A stretch of DNA of 52,252 nucleotides, from assembly GCA_003151495.1 (NCBI GenBank), contig PLXR01000020.1, positions 265 through 52,516 of the forward strand. Reading direction: 5' to 3'. Positions within the stretch are counted from its first letter, which is position 1. The number at the start of each line of letters is the position of its first letter. The stretch is from Opitutaceae bacterium. Its GTDB lineage: Bacteria > Verrucomicrobiota > Verrucomicrobiia > Opitutales > Opitutaceae. Position numbers and translations under genes: made by a program. This document shows positions 1 through 8,285 of the stretch, piece by piece. The notes below the pieces were generated by a model that worked only from the letters and a program-made list of their open reading frames with translations, made no database searches and was not told the origin of the DNA.

Positions 1-2
1 TC

Positions 3-350
3 GACCTGGTCAACTGGCTCGAGGGTAGGGGCTTCGACCCCTCAAGGCCGGGAAACGAGGTCCTGCTCACGGCCGGGCTCACGGCGCTGATGGGCAACGC
101 GCCCGCCGTCATGCTCCTCGTCAAGCTTGTGCCGATCACCCAGGCGTCGGTGGCGCAAATAATGAGTTTGGCCAACAGCTTCGGCGGAAACGCCATCATG
201 ACCGCAAGCGTCGCGAACATCGTCGTGGTCCAGCAGGCGCGCCGGCAGGGGATAGTGATCTCCTTCGGCAACTTCGCGCGGATCGGCGTGCCCGTTGCGC
301 TCGCCTCCCTGGGCGGCCTGGTCGCCTGGGCCGCGCTCGTCGGGAAATAG
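3..350 (+). CDS. ArsB/NhaD-type (SLC13-like) anion permease, C-terminal fragment
   Basis: The frame is open from base 3 and ends at a TAG, so only about the last 115 residues of the protein are in the window. The fragment is hydrophobic, with a glycine- and asparagine-rich turn (LANSFGGNAIMTASVANIVV) followed by a cytoplasmic QQARRQG loop and a final membrane helix. This end pattern is known from the ArsB/NhaD/citrate permease superfamily of inner-membrane ion transporters. The transported ion cannot be told from this part. The true start lies upstream of the window. The family call is moderately sure, the substrate unknown. Confidence 0.6.
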   Translation, partial: DLVNWLEGRGFDPSRPGNEVLLTAGLTALMGNAPAVMLLVKLVPITQASVAQIMSLANSFGGNAIMTASVANIVVVQQARRQGIVISFGNFARIGVPVALASLGGLVAWAALVGK

Positions 351-357
351 GTGTGCC

Positions 358-579
358 TCAGGGCTGGGGCGCCTCGGTGCCGCACCCCTGGTTGGACAGG
401 CTCCATAGCCAGACCGACAGGAGGGCGCAGATTACCACGGCAAAGAGGCTCGGGATGTGGCCGAATTGGTGCACGCCCACGGTCACCTCCCATCCCGCCC
501 ATAGGCGGACAACATGAGCAAAACAGACAATGCCGAAGATGAGGCTGGCGACGCGGAGTCCGCACTTTTGAGATTTCAA
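358..579 (-). CDS. Small two-helix membrane protein, unknown function
   Basis: A 73-residue protein with two hydrophobic stretches, around residues 10-28 and 42-60, joined by a short loop with WAGWEV and HQFGH. It has no recognisable catalytic motif. It converges with the permease end, 7 bp away. Similar short proteins of this make-up occur in verrucomicrobia from what I recall, but I assign no function. The start at 579 gives a short polar lead-in before the first helix, which suits an inner-membrane protein. It could be spurious, but its amino-acid make-up looks like a real membrane protein. Confidence 0.55.
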   Translation of the reverse strand: MKSQKCGLRVASLIFGIVCFAHVVRLWAGWEVTVGVHQFGHIPSLFAVVICALLSVWLWSLSNQGCGTEAPQP

Positions 580-639
580 GACAATCCTTTTCTCGCTTCC
601 TTAACAGTGGGTGGGGTGAAGCCTTGTACGTTCCGAAGC

Positions 640-745
640 TATTACTTCAATGCCGGGAAGACTCGTCATTTCTTGGCAAATCCAGCGCAGCTTTTGCGTA
701 ACGCCACCCGTGCCTATAGCAAATGGGGTGCAACACCGGGTAATA
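640..745 (+). promoter_or_regulatory. Candidate structured RNA leader of the DUF3494 gene
   Basis: The untranslated region before the gene at 785 can fold into nested helices that I paired by hand: 640-645 with 740-745 (TATTAC/GTAATA), 667-671 with 721-725 (CATTT/AAATG), 674-677 with 703-706 (TGGC/GCCA), 686-689 with 695-698 (CGCA/TGCG), and a side hairpin 727-730/734-737 (GGTG/CACC). Size (~105 nt) and the GGCAAAtCC segment recall a c-di-GMP-I (GEMM) riboswitch, and a surface protein would be a fitting target, but the match to that consensus is poor. A different RNA, or chance pairing, remains possible. Confidence 0.25.
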
Positions 746-784
746 CCCCATAAAGAATACGGCCCCCCCGGCTACGATAGGTTC

Positions 785-2884
785 ATGATGAACGACCACT
801 CCGCCGGCCATGCCCTCCGGCTGGCCTCCCGTACCTCCACCTCCGCGGGTCCCACGACTCCCAAGAACCTGAGCCGCCGCCACATGGCGCTCTCGGCCGC
901 CGCGGCGATTGCTGCGCTATCGGGCCTTTCCAGCTCGGCATCCGCCCAGTCGATCCTGAAGACCGCGGGCAACTACTCGGTCCTCGCCAGCCAGGCGATC
1001 ACGGTTGCCGGCACCGGATTCTCGGTCGTGGACGGCAACGTCGGGCTCTACCCCGCCGCGACAAGCAATATCACGGGCTTCCCCCCGGCCACGGTATCGG
1101 GAACCACGCTCCTGGGAACCGCCGCCGCGATCATCAGCACCGGCGGGGCCACCCAGCAGGCGGAGGCGGACCTGCAGGTCGCCGCCACGGGTCTTGCGGC
1201 CATGGCGCAGACCGCGAACTACTCGAACGTCGATATGGCCAACCTCGGGCCCCTTCCTCCCGGGGTGTACCGGTGGAATGCAGCCGCGACCCTGACCGGG
1301 GCGCTCATCCTTGACGCCCAAGGGCACAACAACGTGTCCTGGGTCTTCCAATTTGGAACCGGGCTCACAACCGCGTTGAATTCTTCGGTGAAGGTGATCA
1401 ACGCCGGATCCAACGGGGGGAGCGATGACGGGATCTTCTGGAACGCGGCCACGGGGGCCATCGTGATCGGCGACAACAACACGGTCCTCGGAAACTACAT
1501 TGCGTACACGAGCATCAGCTTCACCGGTAGCACACTCCTCCTGGCAGGCACCGGCACCCGGTTCCTGGCGCTCAACGCCGCGATCACCTTCGCCGGGCCC
1601 GGCACGATAGACGCCCTCGGAGGAACCCAGGGTAGCGACTGGACCGGGGGATTGACCCTCAATGGCGCCACCGTAGTCGCCACGTCGGGCAGCGGTTCCG
1701 GCTCCGGCACAGGCGGCACGGGCGGCTCCTCAGGTGGCACAGGCGGCACGGGCGGCTCCTCAGGTGGCACGGGCGGCACGGGTGGCTCAGGTGGCACGGG
1801 TTCCCCGGTGATCACCAGCCCGGGCACCGCCTCGGGCTCCCCGGGTTCGCCCATCACCCCCGTCGTTATCACGGCAACGGGCACTCCCACCAGCTACACC
1901 GCAACGGGGCTGCCGCCGGGCCTGACGATCGACCCGGTGACCGGGCGGATCACCGGCACGCCAACGGCATCTGGCAGCTTCACCGCGACCATCACCGCCA
2001 CGAATTCGAGCGGCACCAGCAGCAGCACTCTCAACTTCAACATCACCATCGAATCGAGCCGCATCGTCAATTTCTCGGCTCGCGCCATTTCCGGCGCCGG
2101 GGCCGACACGCTGATCCTGGGCTTTGTCGTCTCAGGGGACGGGAAGAACGTCCTCATCCGCGGCATCGGCCCGTCCTTGGCGGCGTTCGGGATCTCGAAC
2201 TTTCTCCAGGATCCCGTCCTGACGCTGGACGACGGCGCCGGCACGATGATCGCCTCAAATGACAACTGGCAGGTCAACAGCTCCGGCCAGAACGACGGAG
2301 TGATGATCGCAGCCACGTCAGCCACGGTGGGCGCTTTCTCACTCCCCGACGGCAGCAAGGACTCGGCCCTGATGGCCACTCTCGACAACGGCGCACACAC
2401 GACCGGGCTGGTCAACGCCAATTCCACGCCCGGAGTAGCCCTCGTCGAGATCTACGACAACGGCGGCAGTTCCGGCTCCTCCCTGATCAACGTGTCGGCG
2501 CGCATGAACGTCGCCTCGGGCGACGGGGTGCTGATCGCGGGCTTTGCCATTGCAGGCAATGGTCCGAAGACCGTCCTCATACGCGGGGTGGGCCCGGCCC
2601 TCGCGCAGTTTGGCGTGACCGGCGTCCTGGCTGATCCGCAGATCGCGGTCTTCTCCGGCTCCACGCAGCTTGCGTCCAATGCCGGCTGGGAGATCGACGC
2701 AAGCGACACCCCCGCGCAGATAATGGGCGCGGCAACCCAGGTTGGGGCGTTCCCGCTGCCTTCCGGCAGCAAGGACTCGGCCCTTCTCCTGACGCTTCAA
2801 CCCGGCGCCTACTCGGTCGTCGTCACCAGCGTCAGCAGCTCCACGGGTGTCGCTCTGGTTGAGGTGTACGACGCCGGTCCCTGA
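785..2884 (+). CDS. Secreted DUF3494 (ice-binding-like) protein with Ig-like domain and two C-terminal repeats
   Basis: A 699-residue protein. Residues ~29-54 form an export signal with a twin arginine (LSRRHMALSAAAA) and an ASAQ cleavage site. Residues ~55-300 are a DUF3494 domain, the fold of bacterial ice-binding and adhesive proteins. A Gly/Ser/Thr linker follows (~305-340), then a putative Ig domain of the He_PIG type (~341-420, with LPPGLTIDPVTGRITGTP). Two copies of a ~130-residue repeat follow (~424-560 and 561-699), marked by LIRGIGP and SKDSAL. Known family roles are ice binding or surface attachment; here a surface protein is inferred. ATGs at 785 and 788 both fit, and a longer upstream reading would put the signal too far inside. 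Confidence 0.75.
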   Translation: MMNDHSAGHALRLASRTSTSAGPTTPKNLSRRHMALSAAAAIAALSGLSSSASAQSILKTAGNYSVLASQAITVAGTGFSVVDGNVGLYPAATSNITGFPPATVSGTTLLGTAAAIISTGGATQQAEADLQVAATGLAAMAQTANYSNVDMANLGPLPPGVYRWNAAATLTGALILDAQGHNNVSWVFQFGTGLTTALNSSVKVINAGSNGGSDDGIFWNAATGAIVIGDNNTVLGNYIAYTSISFTGSTLLLAGTGTRFLALNAAITFAGPGTIDALGGTQGSDWTGGLTLNGATVVATSGSGSGSGTGGTGGSSGGTGGTGGSSGGTGGTGGSGGTGSPVITSPGTASGSPGSPITPVVITATGTPTSYTATGLPPGLTIDPVTGRITGTPTASGSFTATITATNSSGTSSSTLNFNITIESSRIVNFSARAISGAGADTLILGFVVSGDGKNVLIRGIGPSLAAFGISNFLQDPVLTLDDGAGTMIASNDNWQVNSSGQNDGVMIAATSATVGAFSLPDGSKDSALMATLDNGAHTTGLVNANSTPGVALVEIYDNGGSSGSSLINVSARMNVASGDGVLIAGFAIAGNGPKTVLIRGVGPALAQFGVTGVLADPQIAVFSGSTQLASNAGWEIDASDTPAQIMGAATQVGAFPLPSGSKDSALLLTLQPGAYSVVVTSVSSSTGVALVEVYDAGP
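1706..1792 (+). repeat. In-frame 30-bp minisatellite coding the Gly-rich linker
   Basis: Two full 30-bp units, 1706-1735 and 1736-1765, are identical and a third degenerate unit runs to about 1792. Each encodes GTGGTGGSSG. The unit length is a multiple of three, so copy-number change would alter only the linker length between the DUF3494 and Ig-like domains. Confidence 0.85.
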
Positions 2885-3121
2885 TAGGTGGGCCGTGAAT
2901 TCCCGTCGCGGATCGGCACCTGCGACGGGGCCGCGGGGTAGGGGCACCTTGGCGCAGCGTGTGGAACGCCGAATCCGATATCTGTTTCCCCGGGGCCTTT
3001 TTGCGGCTGGCGTGCTTCGGGTGAGTGGCCAGCGAAGGATTCTTCCTTTCGGGCCTGAAAGGGAATTTCCGACGGCACCACCGGGAACTAATGCCGGCGT
3101 GGGGGTTCGGTATCAATTCGC

Positions 3122-3817
3122 ATGAAGACACCCAAACTAAAGCTGGCCGCCTTGGCCCTGGCCGCAACCCTGTCAGCCTCCGCTCAGAGGGTGGACCAGA
3201 TTCCCGTGACCCAGGCGGGCTTGGTTCCAACGGGCGGGTTTAGCAGCGCCACTGCGGTCCACTATGGCACTTCGGACGCAAAGGGCGCCCAAGTCCTCCC
3301 GCTGACGGGACCGGCGTTGCTCGTTGCACAGCCCCCGGCGGCCACACCCGACTTTAGCCGTGATGAGAGTTCCCTTGAAACAGACCAAAACCTGGTTCCG
3401 CGGCGCCCCCCCCAAATCCTTTCCAAATACGTGGTACGCGACGGAAATGCGCCGCAGTTCCGCCTCCGGGACACCTACACGAAACGGGGCTTGGGGCACC
3501 TGGAGCTTCACGACCATCCCGGACTCCATGTTGGGAACTTCCGCCACCGGAACGAGGAGGCGGGATACGGGATGTTCCTAGAAGAGGAGCATAAAGATAA
3601 CGTCGACGACTTCACGGACACGGCGCTCGCCATGGAGGCCGGAGGGGACCCGGCTGAGGCCGGTGCAATCCTCGATGCGACCGACAAGGCATTTCATCGG
3701 GACGAGTACAGTCCCAATCCGATAAATAGCATCTTGGATGCACCCCAGCCAAAGTCGGGCACTCTGCTGATGAACCTCGAGCAGCTGCGTCTCACGCTGA
3801 TAGAGCGCCAATTCTAA
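3122..3817 (+). CDS. Secreted protein of unknown function
   Basis: A 231-residue protein with a clear signal peptide (MKTPKLKLAALALAATLSASA, cleavage near residue 21). The middle carries a conserved-looking patch, VPRRPPQILSKYVVRD then FRLRDTYTKRGL, of a type I associate with short exported proteins in Opitutaceae. The C-terminal third is acidic and mostly helical. No catalytic motif or membrane span is seen after the signal. It stands alone, 237 bp downstream of the DUF3494 gene. I do not know its function. Confidence 0.6.
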   Translation: MKTPKLKLAALALAATLSASAQRVDQIPVTQAGLVPTGGFSSATAVHYGTSDAKGAQVLPLTGPALLVAQPPAATPDFSRDESSLETDQNLVPRRPPQILSKYVVRDGNAPQFRLRDTYTKRGLGHLELHDHPGLHVGNFRHRNEEAGYGMFLEEEHKDNVDDFTDTALAMEAGGDPAEAGAILDATDKAFHRDEYSPNPINSILDAPQPKSGTLLMNLEQLRLTLIERQF

Positions 3818-3932
3818 TTTCCAGCTCCGCCCGGGGTCGCGGGCCGAACCCCGGGCGTGGGCCGGTGAGCCGGACCCAATGTCAGCGGGCAGCCTCCGTC
3901 ACCAGCGCCGCCGATCGACTCGGGCTCAGGCG

Positions 3933-4661
3933 TCAGCTCTTCTCGTGCGCCCCATGAAGACGCAGTTCGGCCTCAACTTCCGGAAAATGCCTTTCGACGG
4001 CAAACTTGAGGGCGGACTTCCCGAAGCCGTCAGGAACGTTGGGGTCGGTGACCCCGTTCTCGAGCAGCCATTTCGTCATCGGCAGATGGCCATCTCGCGC
4101 GGCGGCGCTGAGCGCCTGATTGTAGTCTTTGGCTTCTGGCTCGAGGAGAGGTTTTATCTCCTCGGCGACCACAACGTCGCCGCTGATGGCCACATGGTAT
4201 AGGAGAGTGTAGCCGTGAGGCCCTTTCGTGGTCGCGACAGTCGGGTCGGCCCTCAGCAATGCCAACATCACATCGCGCTCTCCGAGCATCGCAGCACAGA
4301 AGCTATCGATGCGCGCGCCTCTTGAGAGAAGATATCGTGCAATATCGCGTCTCCCCACATGGGATGCCCCGCCCAGCGCGGTCTCCCAATCACCCTGTCC
4401 CCAATCCCAAGTGGCGATTGCGAATTTTGCATCTAGATCCAGCATCTCTTTGACCTTCGGGAGATCGCCGTGCCCAGCTTGCACAAAATGGAGGACTTGC
4501 GTCAGATCTTGCGGAGGTGGCCGTTTCCTTTCAATGGGCGCGGCCCTTGGTGCTGCCGGGAGAGTGCTCTTGCTTGGATCTTCGGCAACGAGACGCGGCA
4601 CAATGACCGCACCCACCGCGGCCAGGCCGGTTGCGATAAATTTGCGTCGTTGGAGGTTCAT
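3933..4661 (-). CDS. Exported ankyrin-repeat protein with Tat-like signal
   Basis: A 242-residue protein. The N-terminus, LQRRKFIATGLAAVGAVIV, is a good twin-arginine signal (RRKF followed by a hydrophobic stretch). From about residue 55 onward there are ankyrin-type repeats, seen in phrases such as GHGDLPKVKEMLDLD, GRRDIARYLLSRGARID and DGHLPMTKWLLENGVTDPN. Ankyrin repeats bind other proteins; export through Tat suggests a folded periplasmic binding partner. No enzyme domain is attached. It is divergent from the GH127-like gene, with a 320-bp gap. Confidence 0.75.
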   Translation of the reverse strand: MNLQRRKFIATGLAAVGAVIVPRLVAEDPSKSTLPAAPRAAPIERKRPPPQDLTQVLHFVQAGHGDLPKVKEMLDLDAKFAIATWDWGQGDWETALGGASHVGRRDIARYLLSRGARIDSFCAAMLGERDVMLALLRADPTVATTKGPHGYTLLYHVAISGDVVVAEEIKPLLEPEAKDYNQALSAAARDGHLPMTKWLLENGVTDPNVPDGFGKSALKFAVERHFPEVEAELRLHGAHEKS

Positions 4662-4981
4662 GGGCGATGCTTGGTTCTTCTCTTCTAAGTCATGCAGATG
4701 CGCCTCGTATCCCAGGTGCGGGGGATCCTCTCGGTGGCGTGGCGAAGCAGGGATTCCGGGGCGGTCATGCGCATGCGATCAGCAAGGTTGTTCGCACGTA
4801 ACCATCGTGTGCTATCGATGGGCTGACAAATACAAAGCTGCAAGGAACCATCACGGCACCGATGAAACCGAACGAATGCCATCGATGGGCGTTCGCGCCA
4901 TGGGGCCCGGACCTGCAACCTTAGCCCCTGGCAATTGGTTGTCGCGGTGGGCCCGGAACCGACCATAATGAGAGGCGTCCG
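4662..4981. other. Intergenic region between divergent ankyrin and GH127 genes
   Basis: No gene is supported here. Just before the GH127 start there is a CATAAT hexamer (4964-4969), a possible -10 box, and a GAGAGG ribosome site (4970-4975). No convincing -35 box at standard spacing is visible. The rest shows no clear structure. Confidence 0.4.
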
Positions 4982-6898
4982 ATGAGAACACGCCCCTGCG
5001 TTCACCTCCATTCCATCGGGTGCCTGGCGCTGCTCGCGCTCACGGGCTCCTGCGAGGGCCAATCCGCCCGTGCGGCAGAAATCGCGCCCCCCCGCGTCAT
5101 CGACGTCCTGTCGCCGCTGCCACCCGGCGCGGTGCACCTCGGCGGCTACGTCGGGGACCAGATCGACCGCGGCCTGCGCGCTCGTGTAGCCGCACAGGAC
5201 GTCGCCGAGATCGTCGCTCCTTTTAGGGAGCGCCGCGACACGACCGAATGGCGCAGCGAGTTCTGGGGCAAGTGGATCACGTCCGCGATTGCAGGATGGC
5301 GCTATTCCGGGGATCCCGTCCTTCGGACTTTGGACGAACGCGCCGTTTCCGATCTGCTGCGGACACAGACGCCCGACGGATACATAGGCGCGTACCCCGA
5401 CGGCGGACACCTTCGCCGCTGGGACGTCTGGGGCCGCAAATACGTGCTGCTCGGCCTGCTGGCATGGCAGGAGGCTGCAGGCGACAACCGCGCTCTCGAC
5501 GCAGCGCGGCGGGAGGCGGACTTCCTGCTCGGCGAGGTCGGGCCGGGTCGGGCGAAGCCGTTCACCGACGACATGTGGAACGGGATGGCGACGAGCTCGG
5601 TGCTGGAACCGATGCTCCTGCTATATCGGCGCACCGGGGACCCGCGCTACCTGGAGTTCGCCAACTACATCGTCAGCGAGTGGCCGACGCCGGAGGGACC
5701 CGACCTGCTGCGAATGGTGCGCGCCAACATCCCCGTCTTCAACATGTTCCCCGGGCCGGCCAGGGAGGTGAAGGAATACGCGGACGGCGGGCACTCGAAG
5801 GCGTACGAGATGATGTCGTGCTTCGAGGGGCTCGCCGAATTCTACCGCACGACGGGCAATCCGGACTACTTCGACGCGATCAGGAAGGCCCACGACAACA
5901 TTCGCGACAACGAGATCACAGTGATAGGGTCGGGTTCCGACTGGGAACGGTGGCACAACGGCCATACCCGCCAGACCGAGCCCTGGGTCAAGGGCATGGA
6001 GACCTGCGTCACGGTCACCTGGATGAAATTCGCTGGCCAGCTTCTGCGGCTCACCGGCGACCCGGCCTATGCCGACGAGATCGAGCGCACGACCTACAAC
6101 GCGCTGCTGGGCGCGCAGGCGCCCGACGGCACCTGGTGGTGCAGCCACAGCCCACTCGCCGGGACAAAGGAGCGCGCGCCCGAGCAGTGCGAGCTTCACC
6201 AGAACTGCTGTGTCGCGAACGGGCCGAGGGGCCTGATGCTCATACCTCAGCTCGCGGTGATGCAGGGCGCCGGCGGCCCGGTCGTGAATTTCTACGGGCA
6301 GGTGAGGGCCCGGGTCCCGCTGCCGGAAGGCGGTGACGTCGGCCTTGAGCAGGTCTCGGATTACCCGATGGACGACACGATACGCATCACGATGGGCCTG
6401 GACCGTGACAGGAAGTTCGTCCTCAAGCTCAGGATTCCCGCATGGAGTCAAAGGAACACCCTGGCGGTCAACGGCGCGCCGCAGCCAAGCCCCGTTCCGG
6501 GCACCTACGCCTCGATCGACCGCACCTGGCGAAACGGGGAAACGGTTATCCTGCGGTTGGACCTTCGGGCCCGCGTCGTGGGGGCCCCGGGGCATCCGGA
6601 ATACGCGGCCATTGTCCGGGGACCGCTGGTTCTAGCGCGTGACGCCCGTCTTGAGAACGGAGCCGATCTGAATGCTCCGATATCGCTGGCGGCCGATGCC
6701 GACGGCTGCGTCGGGGCAGGGCCAGTTCGCGGTCAGGCCAATTTGGGTATCTGGCAGGTGTTCAGGGTCCAATTGGGAGAAAGGACGGCGACTTCGGTGC
6801 GGCTCTGCGACTTCGCCTCGGCCGGGAACACCTGGGACGCCGCATCCATGTATCGCGTCTGGATGCCGGTGGCGGGCCTCAAGGCTCCCGGTGATTGA
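4982..6898 (+). CDS. GH127-like glycoside hydrolase (beta-L-arabinofuranosidase type, DUF1680)
   Basis: A 638-residue secreted enzyme; the N-terminus has a signal peptide, possibly lipidated at LTGSC. The body is the (alpha/alpha)6 barrel of the DUF1680/GH127 family followed by beta domains. In characterised GH127 enzymes a zinc-bound Cys is the nucleophile, held by a Glu-x-Cys and a Cys-Cys pair. Here E340-T-C342 and N408-C409-C410 match this arrangement. Related families (GH137, GH142, GH146 and unassigned DUF1680) share the fold, so release of L-arabinofuranose is likely but not certain. A GAGAGG ribosome site precedes the ATG. It is transcribed alone; kduI and apiosidase-like genes 4-6 kb away also fit plant cell-wall breakdown. 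Confidence 0.8.
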   Translation: MRTRPCVHLHSIGCLALLALTGSCEGQSARAAEIAPPRVIDVLSPLPPGAVHLGGYVGDQIDRGLRARVAAQDVAEIVAPFRERRDTTEWRSEFWGKWITSAIAGWRYSGDPVLRTLDERAVSDLLRTQTPDGYIGAYPDGGHLRRWDVWGRKYVLLGLLAWQEAAGDNRALDAARREADFLLGEVGPGRAKPFTDDMWNGMATSSVLEPMLLLYRRTGDPRYLEFANYIVSEWPTPEGPDLLRMVRANIPVFNMFPGPAREVKEYADGGHSKAYEMMSCFEGLAEFYRTTGNPDYFDAIRKAHDNIRDNEITVIGSGSDWERWHNGHTRQTEPWVKGMETCVTVTWMKFAGQLLRLTGDPAYADEIERTTYNALLGAQAPDGTWWCSHSPLAGTKERAPEQCELHQNCCVANGPRGLMLIPQLAVMQGAGGPVVNFYGQVRARVPLPEGGDVGLEQVSDYPMDDTIRITMGLDRDRKFVLKLRIPAWSQRNTLAVNGAPQPSPVPGTYASIDRTWRNGETVILRLDLRARVVGAPGHPEYAAIVRGPLVLARDARLENGADLNAPISLAADADGCVGAGPVRGQANLGIWQVFRVQLGERTATSVRLCDFASAGNTWDAASMYRVWMPVAGLKAPGD

Positions 6899-7196
6899 GG
6901 CCTTTAAGCTCTGATTCGAGTGCCGGGGGGACGTCAGGGTGGTGGTTCGGGGCCCTCGGAATGCGGTGTTTTTTGAGCGTTCTCCCTCTGAAGATCATTA
7001 CTTAACATAATGTATATTGTGCGATCCTTCAGCCCTTGTCCCTGCTCGGCAACTTCCGAAAGTCATTTCGAATGAGCCACGGCGAATGGGTTCTTCCTTT
7101 CAAGCTATCCCATGGGGACATCCGATCAAATTGCACCTACCAAGAAGCGCTTTCTGCCGCCTTACGGGCACAGCACGGACGGCCCGGAGGCCAAGT
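6899..7196. other. Intergenic region with an AT-rich patch
   Basis: About 300 bp with no supported gene between the GH127-like gene and a small convergent membrane protein gene. An AT-rich stretch at about 6999-7020 (ending in ATGTATATTG) stands out from the GC-rich surroundings and may hold a promoter, but nothing convincing is transcribed from it. A frame that is open across 7036-7428 overlaps the opposite-strand gene and has no recognisable content. Confidence 0.4.
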
Positions 7197-7373
7197 CTAC
7201 TTCTTCTCCGATGCGCTGGTCGGTGACGCCGTCTTGTGGGAAATCATAAACGCCGCCACGCCCCCCACGATGAAGAACGCCAGAACGGCCACGATCATCC
7301 ATAGATTCACCCTCGTCGTGCGCCTGTGCACGTTCACCTCGGGGATACCGTTGCTCTCTTTGTCGATCGACAT
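7197..7373 (-). CDS. Small single-helix membrane protein, unknown function
   Basis: A 58-residue protein. A polar N-terminus (MSIDKESNGIPEVNVHRRTT) is followed by one strong membrane helix at about residues 25-43 (WMIVAVLAFFIVGGVAAFMI) and a short lysine-ended tail. The ATG at 7373 is preferred over longer readings because the upstream extension is Pro/Trp/His-rich and unlike protein. The likely topology is N-in with one membrane anchor. No partner is suggested by the neighbours. Confidence 0.5.
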   Translation of the reverse strand: MSIDKESNGIPEVNVHRRTTRVNLWMIVAVLAFFIVGGVAAFMISHKTASPTSASEKK

Positions 7374-7677
7374 GCGAATACTGACACCATCCACCTGCGC
7401 AAGTGCCTGCATGGGGGCCGAACTATGACCGCCAGTCATATGCGGCCACGGGCATTGGTCTCCAGGCCAAGGCTGTCCCATTGGTATCCCTCGTTTCACG
7501 AGTGCGATCCCGCGGCGGTACGACGGCAAAGACCGAAGGAGCGGCTCCTCCTATAGGAGTCGGGTAACACCCCATGGCCCCCACCCGTCTTCGAGCGTAG
7601 GCTTGGGTGCACGGCACGGAAAGGCCGGAGGACCGGCCCCTCAAGCAAATGGACCGGGTAGGCCGAACAGACCAACA
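7374..7677. other. Intergenic region upstream of the small stress-type gene
   Basis: No gene is supported. There is a compact hairpin-forming stretch at about 7537-7549 (AGGAGCGGCTCCT) followed by CCTATAGG, and then CGGGTAACACCCCAT (7561-7575). A very similar 15-mer occurs at 737-751 before the DUF3494 gene, which may be coincidence. A promoter for the gene at 7678 should lie here but I cannot point to it with confidence. Confidence 0.35.
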
Positions 7678-7857
7678 ATGCCTCAAGGCGATAAATCCAG
7701 CTACACTGACAAGCAAAAGCGTCAGGCGGAGCACATCGAGGCCGGCTATGAGAAGAAAGGGCTCAGCTTGAGGACGGCGGAAGCGCGGGCATGGGCGACT
7801 GTTAACAAGCTCACAGGCGGGGGAAAAAAGAGCGGGTCCGGCAGAAAGAAGGGATAA
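7678..7857 (+). CDS. Small basic stress-type protein (of the kind often named plasmid stabilization protein)
   Basis: A 59-residue hydrophilic protein beginning MPQGDKSSYTDKQKRQAEHI, with a central EAGYEKKGLSLRTAEARAWATVNK and a Gly/Lys tail (GGGKKSGSGRKKG). This pattern is known from a widespread family of tiny bacterial proteins that databases often label plasmid stabilization protein without functional proof. The ATG at 7678 matches the family start; longer readings add a Pro/Gly-rich segment. The stop is 7 bp before the CBM48 gene, so the two are probably co-transcribed. A DNA- or stress-related role is only a guess. Confidence 0.7.
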   Translation: MPQGDKSSYTDKQKRQAEHIEAGYEKKGLSLRTAEARAWATVNKLTGGGKKSGSGRKKG

Positions 7858-7864
7858 GACGAGG

Positions 7865-8194
7865 ATGCCAAAGCCAATCCAACCGATCTCGGAGCGCTTT
7901 CCCGCTATGGAGGAACAGGAGATTACGTTTACGTTTTATGCTCCCGAGGCAATGAGCGTCGGGCTGGCCGGCACCTTCAACGGCTGGCACCCGGAGGCCA
8001 ACCCTCTTGAACGCTTGGAATCCGGAGATTGGGCCGCACGGCTGATGCTCCGATCAGGCCAGTATCAATATAGGTTCGTCGCGGATGGAATCTGGACCCA
8101 CGATCCGGAAGCTCAGACAAGCGCGGCGAATCCTTACGGAGAACTAAATTCGGTTCTAACCGTGGGGTTGGAAGACAGTACAGATCTATTGTGA
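7865..8194 (+). CDS. Stand-alone CBM48 (isoamylase N-terminal / AMPK-beta glycogen-binding) protein
   Basis: A 109-residue protein consisting of almost nothing but a CBM48 domain: FYAPEAMSVGLAGTFNGW, then a GDWAARLML strand, GQYQYRFVADGIWTHDP and a closing NSVLTV strand. In the family these motifs form the glycogen- or starch-binding beta sandwich found in branching enzymes and AMPK beta subunits. No catalytic domain and no signal peptide are seen, so it is probably a cytoplasmic glycogen-binding adaptor. It follows the small stress-type gene by 7 bp and is likely translated from the same transcript. Confidence 0.8.
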   Translation: MPKPIQPISERFPAMEEQEITFTFYAPEAMSVGLAGTFNGWHPEANPLERLESGDWAARLMLRSGQYQYRFVADGIWTHDPEAQTSAANPYGELNSVLTVGLEDSTDLL

Positions 8195-8285
8195 TGCCCA
8201 TCCACGGCCATCGCGAAGTGCTCGTTTCTATTGGACGAACTGTGCCGTTGCAGAGAACCTTCACCCAGGTAGGCATTCTCTCACC

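Noticed and set aside
737..751. CGGGTAAyACCCCAT motif shared by 737-751 and 7561-7575
   Set aside because: A 14-of-15 match between two places is expected by chance many times in a window of this size; both are intergenic but there is no third copy or linked -35 element.
514..753. Plus-strand frame of 79 codons
   Set aside because: It overlaps the convergent small membrane protein and the leader helices and has no protein-like features.
1706..1792. Tandem 30-bp repeats considered as a CRISPR array
   Set aside because: There are no spacers; the units are contiguous and encode an in-frame Gly/Ser/Thr linker.
7036..7428. Plus-strand frame of 130 codons
   Set aside because: It overlaps the small membrane protein on the other strand, has no recognisable domain and no good ribosome site.
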